A stretch of 64,000 nucleotides of DNA from Antedon mediterranea. Lineage: Eukaryota > Echinodermata > Crinoidea > Comatulida > Antedonidae. The stretch spans positions 13,880,932-13,944,931 of the forward strand of contig NC_092679.1 of assembly GCF_964355755.1 (NCBI RefSeq), given 5' to 3'. This document shows positions 23,877 to 35,700 of this stretch, one piece after another. The notes beneath the pieces are model-generated. The model saw only the letters and a program-made list of their open reading frames with translations, did no database searches and was not told the origin of the DNA. The position numbers and the translations under genes were made by a program. Numbering within the stretch: position 1 is the first letter of the stretch; every line of letters starts with the position of its first letter.

Positions 23877-24417
23877 AATACAAAAATCTGGTTTGATATT
23901 GAAATAAAATCATGATTGTTTCTTCAATTCTATAAATTGTATAAGCATTTCCAACTGAGTTGGTATCAACAAAAAAAGTTCCGGATTCGGATCGTGACAT
24001 TAGTGTACTTTCACTTTACTTCTTTTCATTATACAGTACCTGTTTTTGTCATAACATACTTAGTGTGTATATCATTTTTTATTTCCTTGTGGTAGTCAAG
24101 TTTTAAATATATCTATCGATTTTATTGCTTACAATCGATGACATCTTGGCCACATCTGCAAAAAAATCTTATCATTTTCTCACCAAGGTCGCCTTTTCCA
24201 TTAGAAACAACTAGAATTTACGAACAAAATTGTATTTTAACCCTTTGAAGACGCAAGGTTTCTACCCCAAATGACTGAGCTTAAATAAGGTATTAAAGAT
24301 TAGTATAAGCTAGTAGATTCCGAAAATTCCCTGTTAATGGCTCTTCAAACAAACTTTCTTACTCTTACTTCTTGAATCGGAGGTATCTCTGGCGGGAATT
24401 TAATAAGTCATAGAGAA
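23877..24417. repeat. Direct duplication, copy 2
   Basis: Nearly identical to 20038-20565 in the same orientation, about 3.8 kb away, with small indels (for example near 24200). No copy of exon 1 of receptor gene 1 adjoins it. Confidence 0.75.
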
Positions 24418-24419
24418 TC

Positions 24420-25020
24420 AGTTTCCATATTGCAATAATAACAATGTATCCTAAATAAAAGCTGATTTCTTAACCTACTCATAATAATTACACAGATACT
24501 GTACTGTATGTTGTTGTTAATTACTTAAGGTGTATTATTTAGGGACCACAGAGTGATAAAATAACTAAATACTATTGTAAAATGAACAACATGTAAACAA
24601 GTAGAGTGAATCTTCCCTGATATAAAGCGGTTTCTATTTTTATTTTAATTTGTATTTTGAAAACAATTTAATATGTGTTTTAATATGTTATTTTAAATTA
24701 ACTTTTCTTGACTTGATCTCTGAGTTCACAATTACAACATATATTATGTTGGGAAATGGTGTGAACAAACAGTGCATGCCACTATGCGAACCTCACAAAT
24801 TACATAGTGTTCAATTCGGTGAAAGGTATCAATACCATCAATGGAATCTTCTAAAAAAAGTATATCTAGTTTAAAATAAATCGAAATAGTGTTTGTATGT
24901 CTGTAATACACACAAATACATAATTGGACATACATAGAAAATCCCTATCCACCAAAAATGAACTGATAACAACAAATTAATACGCTTTAATTGATAACGG
25001 TTTGTAAAAATGTCTGAGTC
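24420..25020. other. No gene seen
   Basis: AT-rich spacer with only short, random-looking frames. Confidence 0.4.
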
Positions 25021-25023
25021 ATA

Positions 25024-25199
25024 AGGTTTATCGCAAATACCTTGATTTCGCGAGACACGTCATTGCACAATGCATGATGGGAAGGGTTTGGGAGCAATAA
25101 CGCCAACCGTATAATACAAACTTTATATACTGGTGGTGGCGCTATTGCTCCCAAACTCTTCCCATTATGCATCGCTCACGCAATTTTCGATAAACCTTA
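25024..25199. mobile_element. TA-flanked hairpin MITE
   Basis: The end AAGGTTTATCG is inverted at the right end (CGATAAACCTT), with TA on both sides. Inner arms also pair: TTTGGGAGCAATAACGCCA against TGGCGCTATTGCTCCCAAA, and matching blocks around ATGCATGATGGGAAG. Confidence 0.75.
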
Positions 25200-26330
25200 T
25201 TGTATATAGATATAAAATTAACACAATAAATACAAACAGTACAGTACAGCTATAACTAATGCAAACACTTTTTAAAAATGTTTCAAGAATTATCGCAGTT
25301 AGGTAACTATATATTTTTTTAAATCAATCATTTCATCATTAATTAACATCTTGTAAGCAATATTAGTAATATGGAATATAAAGTTAATTTACACGATTTA
25401 AAAATGTTAATGAATGAAGTTTAAAAAGATAAAAAATGTGATAAGAATGATAATAATAGAGATTTTAGGGTGATGACATGAAAGATGATATTATTGTGGT
25501 GTTTAGGCCACAAAGGAGAGAAAAACAAGCTCTTATTTATGCGTATTGTTCTTTAAAAATAGGTCTAATTTACAATGGTATTTCGTAAGTACAAGATCAA
25601 GACTTATTGATGTATTGTATATGTCAGTAAAATTTACAGTTTACAAAATGGTTCTTTCTATAATCTGAATCTGACTACAGTATCATACAGTGTATGACCT
25701 TCTTATATATACAAAATATTCATATGTCATACATACATTATACACAATGGCAATGATATACGACTATTTTTACCCTACGTATCAACATGTTGTTTTCTCT
25801 TTTTTCACATTCATTGATATTCTTTTTAACACTAAAATTTGATAATTCCGTCATGACACAGTAATAATCGTAATAATATAAACATTCTAGTCACAACCAG
25901 GTGATACTTTCCACACTTTAATAATTTAATCAGATTTTTAGACTAACTTAAAACAAGCATATTTTATTCCTCTTTCATTACTATATTAAAACAAATTGAA
26001 TATGTAAAGTTACAATGGAAACTTAACAAAACTGGCTATTACAACTGAAAAGTTAAAAAGGTTATTTTATCTTTTTTTTTAATCTTATACTATACAATAA
26101 CAAGAGTTATGGTATAAATATTACCTCATTATAAAAATAAAGCTATATTATAATATTATTTTGCTACTCGGAGACTGCGGCAATTAACAAACTCATAGAA
26201 TAATAAATAAAGACGCATACAACATAAATTCTGGCTTAAATAGTTTAATTAGTAAATGAACATTCACCCATGTAAAACTGCACATTAAAGTCATAAGCAA
26301 ATATAAGTTATATAGCAATAATTTTCCAAT
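25200..26330. other. No gene seen
   Basis: Very AT-rich. A TTATAAAAATAAAGCTATATTATAATATTATTTT-like block near 26130 recurs near 27320 at the end of the receptor pseudogene; beyond that nothing is recognisable. Confidence 0.4.
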
Positions 26331-26954
26331 TCTAAGTAAGCACAACAGGGATGCTCAGAGAAAAATAGCCCGCGGCAGGTGCCAAGGCACCGCCAAGAGC
26401 AGCCCACCAAAGTGCAGGAAAAAAGGAAGAATGTTCACTTACCCGCATGAAACTGAGATAAAAAAAAACAACCAGGAATCCCTGGAAGAGTCTCCAAAGA
26501 GACTGATAGGTACAAAAATCACCATTAATACAACGATGCTCCCCATGAAAGTATACGCAGATACTTCATGGCAGTATGTTGAGCATCAGCACCTTCCACC
26601 CAAGGCTAATCCAAGGGCTCCACTACCGTACACTGCAATGGGAGCAAAGTTGTACTAACACATCGCAAATAAACATTACTGACAGAAAAAAAAACCAAAA
26701 ACGCATGGATGTGAGTTATAATGTAAATGTAGATTTTTATTATGTTGTTGAAAATTCGCAGAAATATAAATTATTCAATGAAATACAACAATACAGCTGG
26801 CCACCTCTTGAACATGATGAGGGAAATCCCTGTTTGCAGTTTATGACCGCCCCTTTGGAGATCTAAAAGTATGATGCTTTTTGAAGTTTCCGTAACAACC
26901 TGAGGTGATTGTCAATTAGATTGCCAAGGGCTTTAGGTTGTCAACAAAGCATGT

Positions 26955-27240
26955 CACAGGTTAAGATAAGATAAGATATGATAAGATAAATCTTTATTGT
27001 CATGAACACAAGGCGAGCATGAAATTGGTTTTCCTTGATGCTTAAAAACACATACAATATATAAAACATTAAAAATATCAATACAATACATTAAAAATAT
27101 ATACAGTTGTAAACAAGTAAAACAAACTATCTTTGAAATGTTGAGTTGGAAACATGAATAGAGTTGTGGACGATGTCTAGAACAGAATTGGTGAACTTTC
27201 AAAAATTGTCTTCGGTTTTTCGGTAGGTTGATCCAATATT
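26955..27240 (-). repeat. LINE 3' tail fragment
   Basis: On the minus strand the sequence runs to GACAATAAAGATTTATCTT followed by TATCATATCTTATC repeats, the style of a CR1/Rex-like 3' end. No coding part remains. Confidence 0.45.
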
Positions 27241-27784
27241 TAAATCAAAGATACAAATAAAATAAAAATATAATGTTTAAAGTACATTGTTAAAATATTA
27301 AAGTGATTGGTTGACCTCATTATAAAAATAAAGCTATATTATAATATTATTTTTCTCAATGTGTGATTCTTCAAGGTCATCTTCATCGATTTGAAGAAGC
27401 AGTGCTCTACTCGCTTGACGACAACAGTCTGTTTTGAATTTCTTCAAAAAATCAACTGAAAACGAGAGCAAACAAATAATTTAATATTAATTTATAAGCA
27501 GTTGGCTGAATATGGTGGTTTAATATTCCTACATTTACATTATAGGCCTTCAATAAATATCTCACCAATTACGACTAGCATGATAGAAACATTCAGCATA
27601 ATTAGGATAACGGGAGTTATCTTGTGAAGTAAACCAATGACGTCATCTTCATTGAAACTCTGATCCAAGTTTACGATCGCCCCAATGGATAGATTGGAAT
27701 TGGAATCTCTGCTCTGACTTCTCTTTCATTGGTTCAAGGTATAAGTGCAACACAATAAATATGACAGTAAAAATAGAGAGTAAG

Positions 27785-28988
27785 TGTCACAAGTGACATA
27801 AGTTTTGTATTTATTTTGCAAGTCATGCTTACTTTTCCTTTTGTTTTCATTATTTGAACCTTTCTTTTGTTTTAGGAAACTATTGTTTGAAGCCAGTGGA
27901 GCAGAGTGTTTGTGTGCAGAGAAGGAGTGTGTGGAGGTTGCTGATTGGAGGAGAGGTGTAAGAGTTGAGTTGGTGTTTGAGTTGCTGATTGGTTGAGAAG
28001 GATAAGGTGGTGGTATGTGTGCAATTGAGGGAAGGTTGAGAGGGGGATGAAAATTGAGAGGAGACAGAGAAGGAGGGCTATGTTATGTTGAAGCAGAAAG
28101 GAAATAAAGTGATACATATGAAGTTAATAAAGTGTGGGTTGGAAAGAATTATGGTGATATAGAGCTGAAGCAGAAAGGAAAAAAAGGGATATACATGAAG
28201 TTAATAAATTGTGAGTTGGAAATAATTATGGTGATATAGAGCTGAAGCAGAAAATAGAGCTGAAGCAGGAAGGAAATAAAGTGATATACATGAAGTTAAT
28301 AAATTATGCGTTGGAAATAATTATGGTGATATAGAGCTGAAGCAGAAAGGAAATAAAGTGATATAGGCCTACATGAAGTTAATAAATTGTGAGTTGGAAG
28401 TAATACAATAAGGCAGTACAGAAAGACATCAAGAAACATTTTAACTTTATATTTCATTTATTTATATGTCAGAAAATAGTTGCAGTTTGAGAAGAATTAT
28501 AATTGGGAATACAAGCATAACGGGAGCAGAGGCGTGGGAGTTGTTTAGTTGCAGAATCGTTTTAACTTTTATCTTTCGAATTTGTTTTTGTGTCAGCGTA
28601 GGAGAAAAGGCAAGAAGGAACGATATTTGTGGACATTCATTGTTGTTTAATTATTCATCTTGTGATATTATTGTATTTGGAAGGGGGGTTCTGGGATTTA
28701 TTTGACAATAAGAAGATTGTTGATATTTTGTCTGGAAGGATTGGGAATTTGGGAAAGTGTATAAATTGTGTGGGGAATAGGGATACTGTATCATTGTTTG
28801 AGAATTGGTGGGTTTTTTTGGGGGAAGGGGGGGGGGGTTTGGATTATAGAAGGAAGAATTGTTTGTCAAAGATTATTATTAAATTTACTTTTTACATTTA
28901 TATGTGTACAGTTGTGGCTATTACCGTTGTTTACCGGTGGTTACCAGATATTACATGTCCGAAAGAGCCGTAATTGCGGCTGTTTGAC
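27785..28988. mobile_element. 1204-bp insertion with 6-bp target duplication
   Basis: Compared with the intact paralogue, the receptor sequence is interrupted exactly here, and AGTAAG occurs on both sides (27779-27784 and 28989-28994). The ends TGTCACAAGTGACATAAG and GCGGCTGTTTGAC show only a few bases of inverted similarity (GTCA). The plus strand is strikingly purine-rich and contains an imperfect tandem array of about 80-bp units (28085-28400, unit with TATAGAGCTGAAGCAG). No recognisable protein; class unknown. Confidence 0.7.
28085..28400 (+). repeat. Tandem array of about 80-bp units
   Basis: About four imperfect units containing GGTGATATAGAGCTGAAGCA and TGAAGTTAATAAATTGTGAG, inside the insertion at 27785-28988. 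Confidence 0.75.
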
Positions 28989-29264
28989 AGTAAGACAAAC
29001 TTGAGGACACGTCATCTTTCAAGTTTGCAATGAGTGCCAACAGAGCCTTGTTGTACAGCTCAAAGGATTCCCAAAACCAAAATGTTTGCTTGTATTGTCC
29101 CCAAAAGAACCTTCCTCCAATAATCCACCCTTTACTCTGATTTTTCTTATGTTGATCACAACGTACATTTTTATAGTATAGCATAAGAAATATGGCCAAT
29201 GGAAAACCAATGATGTATATTAAAGCAACGTAAACAAGTGTTTTGTTAGTTTGATACGATAAAA

Positions 29265-30300
29265 ATATGGTATAAAAATATCTAAAGCTGATCTGTATTG
29301 TACTGTACTATAAAAACAATCAGGTCCAGTGCGGTAGACAAATCATCAAACTGATGTGATTCCTAGGCCAAAGGAGTGCCCTTTCTAGATAAAGTGCAGC
29401 GGGAAATTCAAATTGTCAATGGTACACGTATGTCATTCAACACTCGAAAGGTGACCTAGCGGAGCTCGTTATTGAATGTCCGCACAGTACGACAGTCCGT
29501 TCGGATACAACCGTAGCACAATCGTTATAATAGACCAATGAAAGTAAGCATATAAACGAAAACAAGATTATCAAATGCCTGAATAATAAAATACAATGAT
29601 GACTGTAGCAAAATCAATGGCGTCAAACAGATGGCATTGAGCTTGAGCATGTAGCCTACATGAAAATGTGATCATTTTGTTATAGGGCCTAACTAACTGG
29701 GAAGTATTAACCTCTGTGTATCCCTACAGCATCTATAGAGATTGTTCATCCAAAAGGACGAAAATTTATAAATAAATAACCTACTGTAGGCCTAATATAT
29801 AATAATAATATTCATTAGTAGTTTAATGACAAAATCAGTAGCATTAGCATAACAATTGCTTTAGAGTGAACATTACCTATTATTATTGAAACCAGATGGA
29901 ATTGTGTTCACAGTTATAAACAGTTACACCAAGGAAAATCCATCGGTTTCGTTTTTGTTTTAAACAAGTTTGCAATTATGTGTCTTGAAAGTATTATTTT
30001 GATCACATGATGTCCATACATGTTTCTTTTCATTCGGACCATCAAAGCTTTGAATTGTCGCTGTCATCCACTGTCATAATGCGAAGTTAGACTATGCTTT
30101 AATTAGGAATTAGAATACACTCTATATAATGAATACATTTAGTTTATTCTGTGACAGTACTCAGTTCACTAAAACGAAACTTGGCTCTGGGTTTTCACCA
30201 CGTTCTCGGAATACATACATCATAAGAGTAACTTTCTATCAATTAAATTTAAATCATTAAAACAGTTTCTGATACTTTGAATTCCTATACCACTGTTTTG
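29265..30300. other. No gene seen
   Basis: Spacer between the receptor pseudogene and the 3' end of the next gene. It contains a higher-GC stretch at about 29330-29530 without an open frame that I trust. Confidence 0.35.
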
Positions 30301-30305
30301 TTTGT

Positions 30306-32861
30306 CTATTGCCTAGATCCTTTGTAATTTCGACGTAAACTGCTGCTCTGATTTTGAGGTCGTGTCATGTCTGGTGGTCTTGGTGCTGTTTTTGAGGGTT
30401 TTGCTATTTTTCCTGTGGCATTTATTGATGGTAATGTCAAACTAGTATGTTCGTCGTCACTGGGAAGACGACTTGCACTCAGCCGTGGTGGGCTCAGTTG
30501 TGGTCTATTTGTTAGTCGTCCATTTGGTGGTTGCTTCCTCGCAGCTTGCTTATCTGTTGCCGTATGTGGACCAATGTTATTCGAGGAAAGTCTTGCAATT
30601 TTAGCATTATCAAGCGATGGTCTGCTTCCTGGAAATACGGTAGCAGTACGTCCGACGCTTCCATCTGAAAGTTTGTTTCTTGTATCAGAAGTGTAGCGGT
30701 TTCCCATCTTTTGACAGCTTGCAGTCGAGTTGTCTCTATGTAGTCTTTTAATCAGAGGACTAGATTTACCAGAAAGTTCAACCATATCCAGAAGACTTCT
30801 CTCGTGCTGCTTCTTTCTTTGAGGCTTTCTTGTATACTTGATTGAGTCTGCAAAGTAAAATTATAAGTTACACTTTTAATTAGGTCTTGTTTCATTTCAA
30901 CCCATTTAAGCTAATGCATAGTAGACTGGTTTGACTCCATCTCAAAGTAAAAATATTTTGTTACACTTTTAGTTAGGTCTTGTTTCATTTGAACACTCTC
31001 TCATTTCAATCTAAACTAAAGCACGGTGGACTTGTTTGACTCCATATCCTACATATTAGTGGTATCCTACATGGTTCTGAATTAGGAGACATGTGCTTTA
31101 CCTTCATTGTTAGAGAATCCTATTTTAGATGACATCAAGTCACACCCAGAAGTGACATCTGAAGGATGCACATCAAAGATCTGAAAATCTGTGTTTGATC
31201 TATATCTACGATCGTCAGATAATCTATATCAGAAGACATGGATTTATCTATATTATAAGTGAGAGAGTTTGTCTGTTTGTCTGTCTGTTTGTTTGTTTGT
31301 CTGTTTGTTCGTTATACAAATTTTTGTTACTGCACGTAATCTTACATATGGGGTATCAAAATGACCGAAACTGTACCGGGAATGTTCTAAGCTATATTTC
31401 AACATCATCCGCAACCTAGGATCCATGTTAGGGACCAAAATGTGGTCAAAACCCCCACTTTCAATGTTTGTTCGTTATACAAATTTCTGTTTCTGCACGT
31501 AACCATACGTATGGGGTATCAAAATGATGGCAATTGTACCCGGAAGGTTTTAAACTACATTTAAAAAAATTCCCCCGAATCCTGGGGTTTTTGTGGGAGG
31601 GGTGGGGGCGGGGGGTGGTGTGGTTGTTTGTGATGTCATTTTTTGCTAGGGCTCGGGGTTGTAGGCTATCGAATTGTAAAATTATACTACAAAAGTTTTA
31701 CAGTATTTGAATTATCCTCAGCAAGGTGTTTGGGGAAATATAGATATAGATATACATATTTTATTCATTAACCAATATGACACCTATTCAATTAAACATT
31801 TAGCAAAGTACTTTAACCATATCCAGCTATGTATCGGCCTCCTGGATTGTCTCATTACAGACATCCATTCCTGTATGAACGTACACACGTTCTTTACTGT
31901 TACTGTGTTCAACTACATCACCATGCCTCCAAGAAAAAAACGCCCATTGTGAGGGAGGGGTGTTGGGAGATAGAGTACAGGAGACAGTGGGATTTTGCTT
32001 AGGCTAGGAGATAGTGTGGATTTTGCTTAGGTCAGAATTGTGGTTGGAAATTGTTAAAGTATTTAATTATCCCTGGGAAGCGGCTGGGAGTTTGGGGTGG
32101 GGGTGTTAGGCTATCACCATGACTGAAACTGTATTTGGAATGTTTTAAATTTGAAAACTGCCACTGAGGGATTATGGGTTGGGAGTGATAATAACATAAT
32201 TTGTACTGGAACCGTCTTCAACACATCACCCAGTGTATCTGGGGTGTGTTTGTAGGGGGAGGAGGAGCGAAAATACCAGCGTAATGAAGTAGCCTATATG
32301 ATTGGAATTGTACTAGGAACAGTTACTATATTTCAACTGTCCAGGAAGGGAGTTAAGGTTTGTTGATTGTGGCTGGGGTGGTGAAAGGAGAAAGAATGCT
32401 GGGGGACCGCAGTATCTAAATTAGATATTTTAGTTATCAGCCAATATGACACCTATTCATTTACACAATTTACAACGTACTTCAACCATTATTAGACCCA
32501 TCATAGCTATGTATACTCCTTTCAATTTGAAGCTTAGGTTGAATTGAATTTGTCCATCACTCGAAAGAATTTGTACTGAGAAGGCTTTAAACTCATTTTG
32601 AAACCCGCCCTGGGGCGGGTATAATTGCTAGTAAACTATAATATTGGTCTAAATGATTTCGGTACAAATAACTAAATACGGTTGGGTATGTAGGCCTATA
32701 TTGAATTGGCGTGTAGTGTACCTAGGCTAAAAAAGCATTGATACAAAACATCGTTCAAAAAATGTTTCAAAACACAAATTTTTTATCTATTTATTTAATT
32801 ATACATGCTATTGAAATTTCATTTATACTATAACTTACCGTTTGTTTTTTCGTGAATCCAT
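30306..32861 (-). CDS. Three-exon gene for a basic, low-complexity protein of about 222 aa, unknown function
   Basis: Exon 1 (32861-32839) encodes MDSRKNK and ends phase 2 at GTAAGT. Exon 2 (31205-31102) joins in frame only through the acceptor at 31205/31206; a nearer AG at 31181 would put a stop in frame. Exon 3 (30847-30306) completes the frame to a TAG. The joined 669 nt give 222 residues plus stop. The protein is rich in Ser, Arg, Lys, Pro and Asn, has a basic cluster near residues 45-57 (RKPQRKKQ) and many Pro/Ser stretches in the second half, and shows no signal peptide or membrane segment, so it is probably disordered and perhaps nuclear (inference). I do not recognise a family. Intron 1 is mostly the Helitron-like element at 31247-32631. 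Confidence 0.65.
31247..32631 (+). mobile_element. Non-autonomous Helitron
   Basis: It starts TCTATATTATAAGTGAGAG after an A and ends CTAG before a T, so it lies in an AT dinucleotide without duplication. The 3' end has a perfect hairpin, ACCCGCC-CTGG-GGCGGGT (32603-32620), seven bases upstream of CTAG: the textbook Helitron terminus. Inside, a GTCTGTTTGT microsatellite follows the 5' end and two blocks with CGTTATACAAATTT repeat. No Rep/helicase frame. It makes up about 85% of intron 1 of the gene at 30306-32861 and stops 41 bases before its exon 2. Confidence 0.8.
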
Positions 32862-33107
32862 TAGTAAATTAGTGAAATATTTTCGGAGAAATTGTAAGAC
32901 AGTGTAAGTTTGTTTGCTTTTAGACGTTTTTATGCAGTAGTAGTTACTATACTAATGCCAAACGTATACAATGGCAACAATCACGCGCTGTGCGCGTTAC
33001 CATGGCTGGAAGTGGGAGCATGCGCATTAATGCACTGTAATCTGCAGCTGTGATATGATGTGTGGCAAACAAGTATAACATGAACTTACATTGTTATAAA
33101 TAAACAA

Positions 33108-33225
33108 GACCATATACATGGCTGCAGTCGCGTGTGCAAAATTGAGTCAGTGTTTACCGACCGACCGACCTACCAACCGATCGACATAGTTAGCTATAGA
33201 GTAGCGTTTGCACGCGATTAAATTA
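33108..33225 (+). mobile_element. CCGA-repeat element, compact copy
   Basis: Both family ends are present with little between them: CCATATACATGGCTGCAGTC, then ACCGACCGACCGACC units, then CTATAGAGTAGCGTTTGCACGCGA. Confidence 0.6.
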
Positions 33226-33239
33226 AATAAGTAATTAAA

Positions 33240-33900
33240 TTAAAAACATTTATATTTGCCTCCAAGTATTAATATCCACTGTCAAAATAACGAAAAAAAC
33301 ATGAATATGAGTTAGTGTTTACCGACCGACCAACCGAAATTGTGAAAATGTTAAAAAATGTTGAACAAATTTTAAAAACATTTATATTTGCCTCCAAGTA
33401 TTAATATCCACTGTCAAAATAACGAAAAAATATGAATATGAGTTTGTGTTTACACCGATCGACTGACCGACATAGTGAGCTACTAAAAAAAACGAAAGAA
33501 ATATGAATATGAGTTAGTATTTACCGAACGACTAACAGACCGAAAAAAAACACCATTTTTTAAACATTTATATTTGCCTCCAAGTATTACTATCCAGTGT
33601 CAAATTAAAGAAAAAATATGAATATGAGTTTAGTGTTTAGCTGAAAATGCTGAAAAATTGTTTTAAACACTTATGTTGGCCTCCAAATATTAATATCCAG
33701 TGTCAAATTTAAAAAAAAATATGATTATGTGTTTAGTGTTTACCGACCGACCGACCAACCTACCGAATTTTCTAAAGATGTAAAAAAATGTTGAAAAATG
33801 TTAAAAAACATTCATTATAATATTTGACTCCAAGTATTAATATCCACTGTCAAAATAAGGGGGAAAAATATGAATATGAGTTTCAATTAAATAAATAACC
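33240..33900 (+). repeat. Tandem array, units of about 110-130 bp
   Basis: About six degenerate units share TATTTGCCTCCAAGTATTA, ATCCACTGTCAAAATAA and ATATGAATATGAGTTAG, most followed by a short CCGACCGA run. It looks like local amplification of the end of the adjoining CCGA-repeat element. Confidence 0.75.
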
Positions 33901-34288
33901 GATTAGCAAACGATACAGTACGGTAGTATGTTGCTATGAGTATAATTATCATACCGACTAACTGCTATTTATTTGATATAATACAGATTCCATCGATCAA
34001 TATCTAATGTAAATGTAAATGCTTGCTTTTTTACATGATCATACAATGGAGTGTGTGCATTTTGTTACATTAAATAAATTTAAAAATGTATAATTAGTAA
34101 AACAAAATAGCATTAAATTTAGAGAGGATAAATTAGTTTGAAAGTAGAAAATACAGGTTTCATTTCTAGATACAAAATCTACTTTTAATAGGATAGGGGT
34201 TATGCCTAGTTTCGATGTAAATGTTGTATGACTTATGAATTCTATCAGAATGAGATAGAATGAAAATCAATACAGAATAAATACTTAC

Positions 34289-34311
34289 CGTTTGTTTTTT
34301 CGTGATTCCAT
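34289..34311 (-). CDS. Duplicated first exon (possible alternative start) of the gene at 30306-32861
   Basis: ATGGAATCACGAAAAAACAA followed by a GTAAGT donor encodes MESRKNK and differs from exon 1 (32861-32839) by one residue, with the same phase 2 end. Upstream bases are also weakly alike. It could splice to exon 2 as an alternative promoter or be a remnant of a tandem duplication. Confidence 0.5.
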
Positions 34312-35394
34312 TGTATATTTTGTTAGAATTAAATCCGAGAAACTATAGTATAATTGCCTATGATTATAATGCAGTTTGTATAGTATGTTGTTGCTAACGC
34401 TATTTACGTATACAAACGCGCGCTACGTGCATTGCTAAAGAGATATTTGATCATTCTCATTAATACATTGTGTTCTCAAATATACCTACCGTTTTCACTT
34501 ATTTTCCTAATATTCATTCGAATAAACTCCCATGGGCGTGTATTGCTAAGGATGGTTTTTAGAGGGTAGGGCTATTCGAGGGGAAGGCGTTTATTTTTTG
34601 GGTGTAATTATGTACAATCAAATAAATACCCCCTAAATATAAATAAGTAAAACACAATTAATATCGGGAAGTTATAAAATACAGTAAAAACTGGGGTTAT
34701 TCGAAGGGAGGGGAGGTAGGCGTTTATTCAAAATGATGTTCTATGGGGGTGAAATCTCAAAATACTCAATAACTTTTTTTTTTCACAAATTTCTTGATTT
34801 TAAACAAAAGCGCAAACAAAATACACAAGTATTTAAGGCCGTCTGAACATTAATTTTAGAATCGAAATTCGTAAATTGGTTGTCGCATGGCAATATTTCA
34901 AAATGTATAAATTCTTTTATAATTCAAAACAGGCTATATTAATGTGTAAAATCTATTTAAATCAGGGATGAAATTTCACTCTTCCCTGATTTAAATATAT
35001 TAACCTATCGATCTATAATTCATACAATGTTGAGTTGAATGCTTACCTCCCTGCTGTTGTCATCATATTAATTGCTATGAATTCATCTAATCAAAACATT
35101 ATTAAATGAAAGGCTGTTTGATTGACTGGTGCAGCTAGGTAAACTGTATGTTCCTAGATTTATATATATACGAAATCTTCATGTCACACAAGAATAAAAT
35201 AAGCCCACCCTCCTTTATTTTTCAAGATTGGAATACGTTTTAATAATTTAATCGATTCTCGTTTAATGTAAAATAACTGCTGACGATACGCATATTAAAA
35301 AATTCAAAAGCTTTTATTAATCTCTCTCCATATGTTTATAAGTTCAGTAAGTTTTACAAGATCGTAATTATAACCTAAGGTGTATGTGTCATGG

Positions 35395-35700
35395 TATAGG
35401 TGTGGTTGTTCAGAGGGTGTTGCTGTCCTAGGGGCATGGCAGTTGGACTAGAGGGTAGTTGTCCTAGGTGTAGTTTTTCTAGGGGGTAGTTGTCCGGGTG
35501 GGAGTTGTCCTAAGGGGGTAGTTTTCCTAGAGGGTAATTGTCCTAGGGGGTAATTGTTCAGGTGGGAGTTGTCCTAAGCGGGTAGTTTTCCTAGATGGTA
35601 ATTGTCCAAGAGGGTAATTGTCCGGGTGGTAGTTGTCCTAGGAGAGTCATTGTCCGGGTGGAGGTTGTCCAGGTGGTAATTGTCCAGGGGTAGTTGTCCG
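35395..35700 (+). repeat. Minisatellite, units of about 17-18 bp
   Basis: Many variant units of the form GGGTAGTTGTCCTAG or GGGTAATTGTCCGGG in tandem. No frame stays open through it. Confidence 0.85.

Larger units (their letters stand above)
27362..29260 (-). pseudogene. Receptor-family pseudogene, 3' end only
   Basis: Homologous to the 3' part of the gene at 57624-61834. The piece 29260-28989 matches its membrane segment containing LMLYYKNVR, FWFWESFELYNKALLAL and LKDDVSSSLSY. The piece 27784-27570 matches the last two membrane segments, and 27460-27340 matches the final exon (VDFLKKFKTDCC to a stop). Defects are a 1204-bp insertion at 27785-28988, a one-base deletion in the oligo-T run next to it and a deletion of about 23 bases near 27690. 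Homology stops abruptly at about 29260 with no upstream exons nearby. Confidence 0.8.

Noticed and set aside
26340-26870. Slightly GC-richer block with overlapping short frames; the minus strand reads phrases such as APIAVYGSGALGLALGG and ALWWAALGGALAPAAGYF
   Set aside because: The phrases suggest a decayed membrane-protein copy, but they are in different frames and I could not link them to any family.
30367-30696. Open frame of 109 codons, plus strand
   Set aside because: Antisense shadow of the last exon of the gene at 30306-32861, whose frame is supported by splicing phase.
31181-31182. Alternative acceptor AG for exon 2 of the gene at 30306-32861
   Set aside because: Joined to exon 1 it brings a stop codon in frame within about 15 codons; the AG at 31206-31207 keeps the frame open.
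33240-33900. CRISPR-like repeat array
   Set aside because: Units are long, degenerate and contiguous without spacers, in a eukaryotic genome; ordinary tandem repeat.
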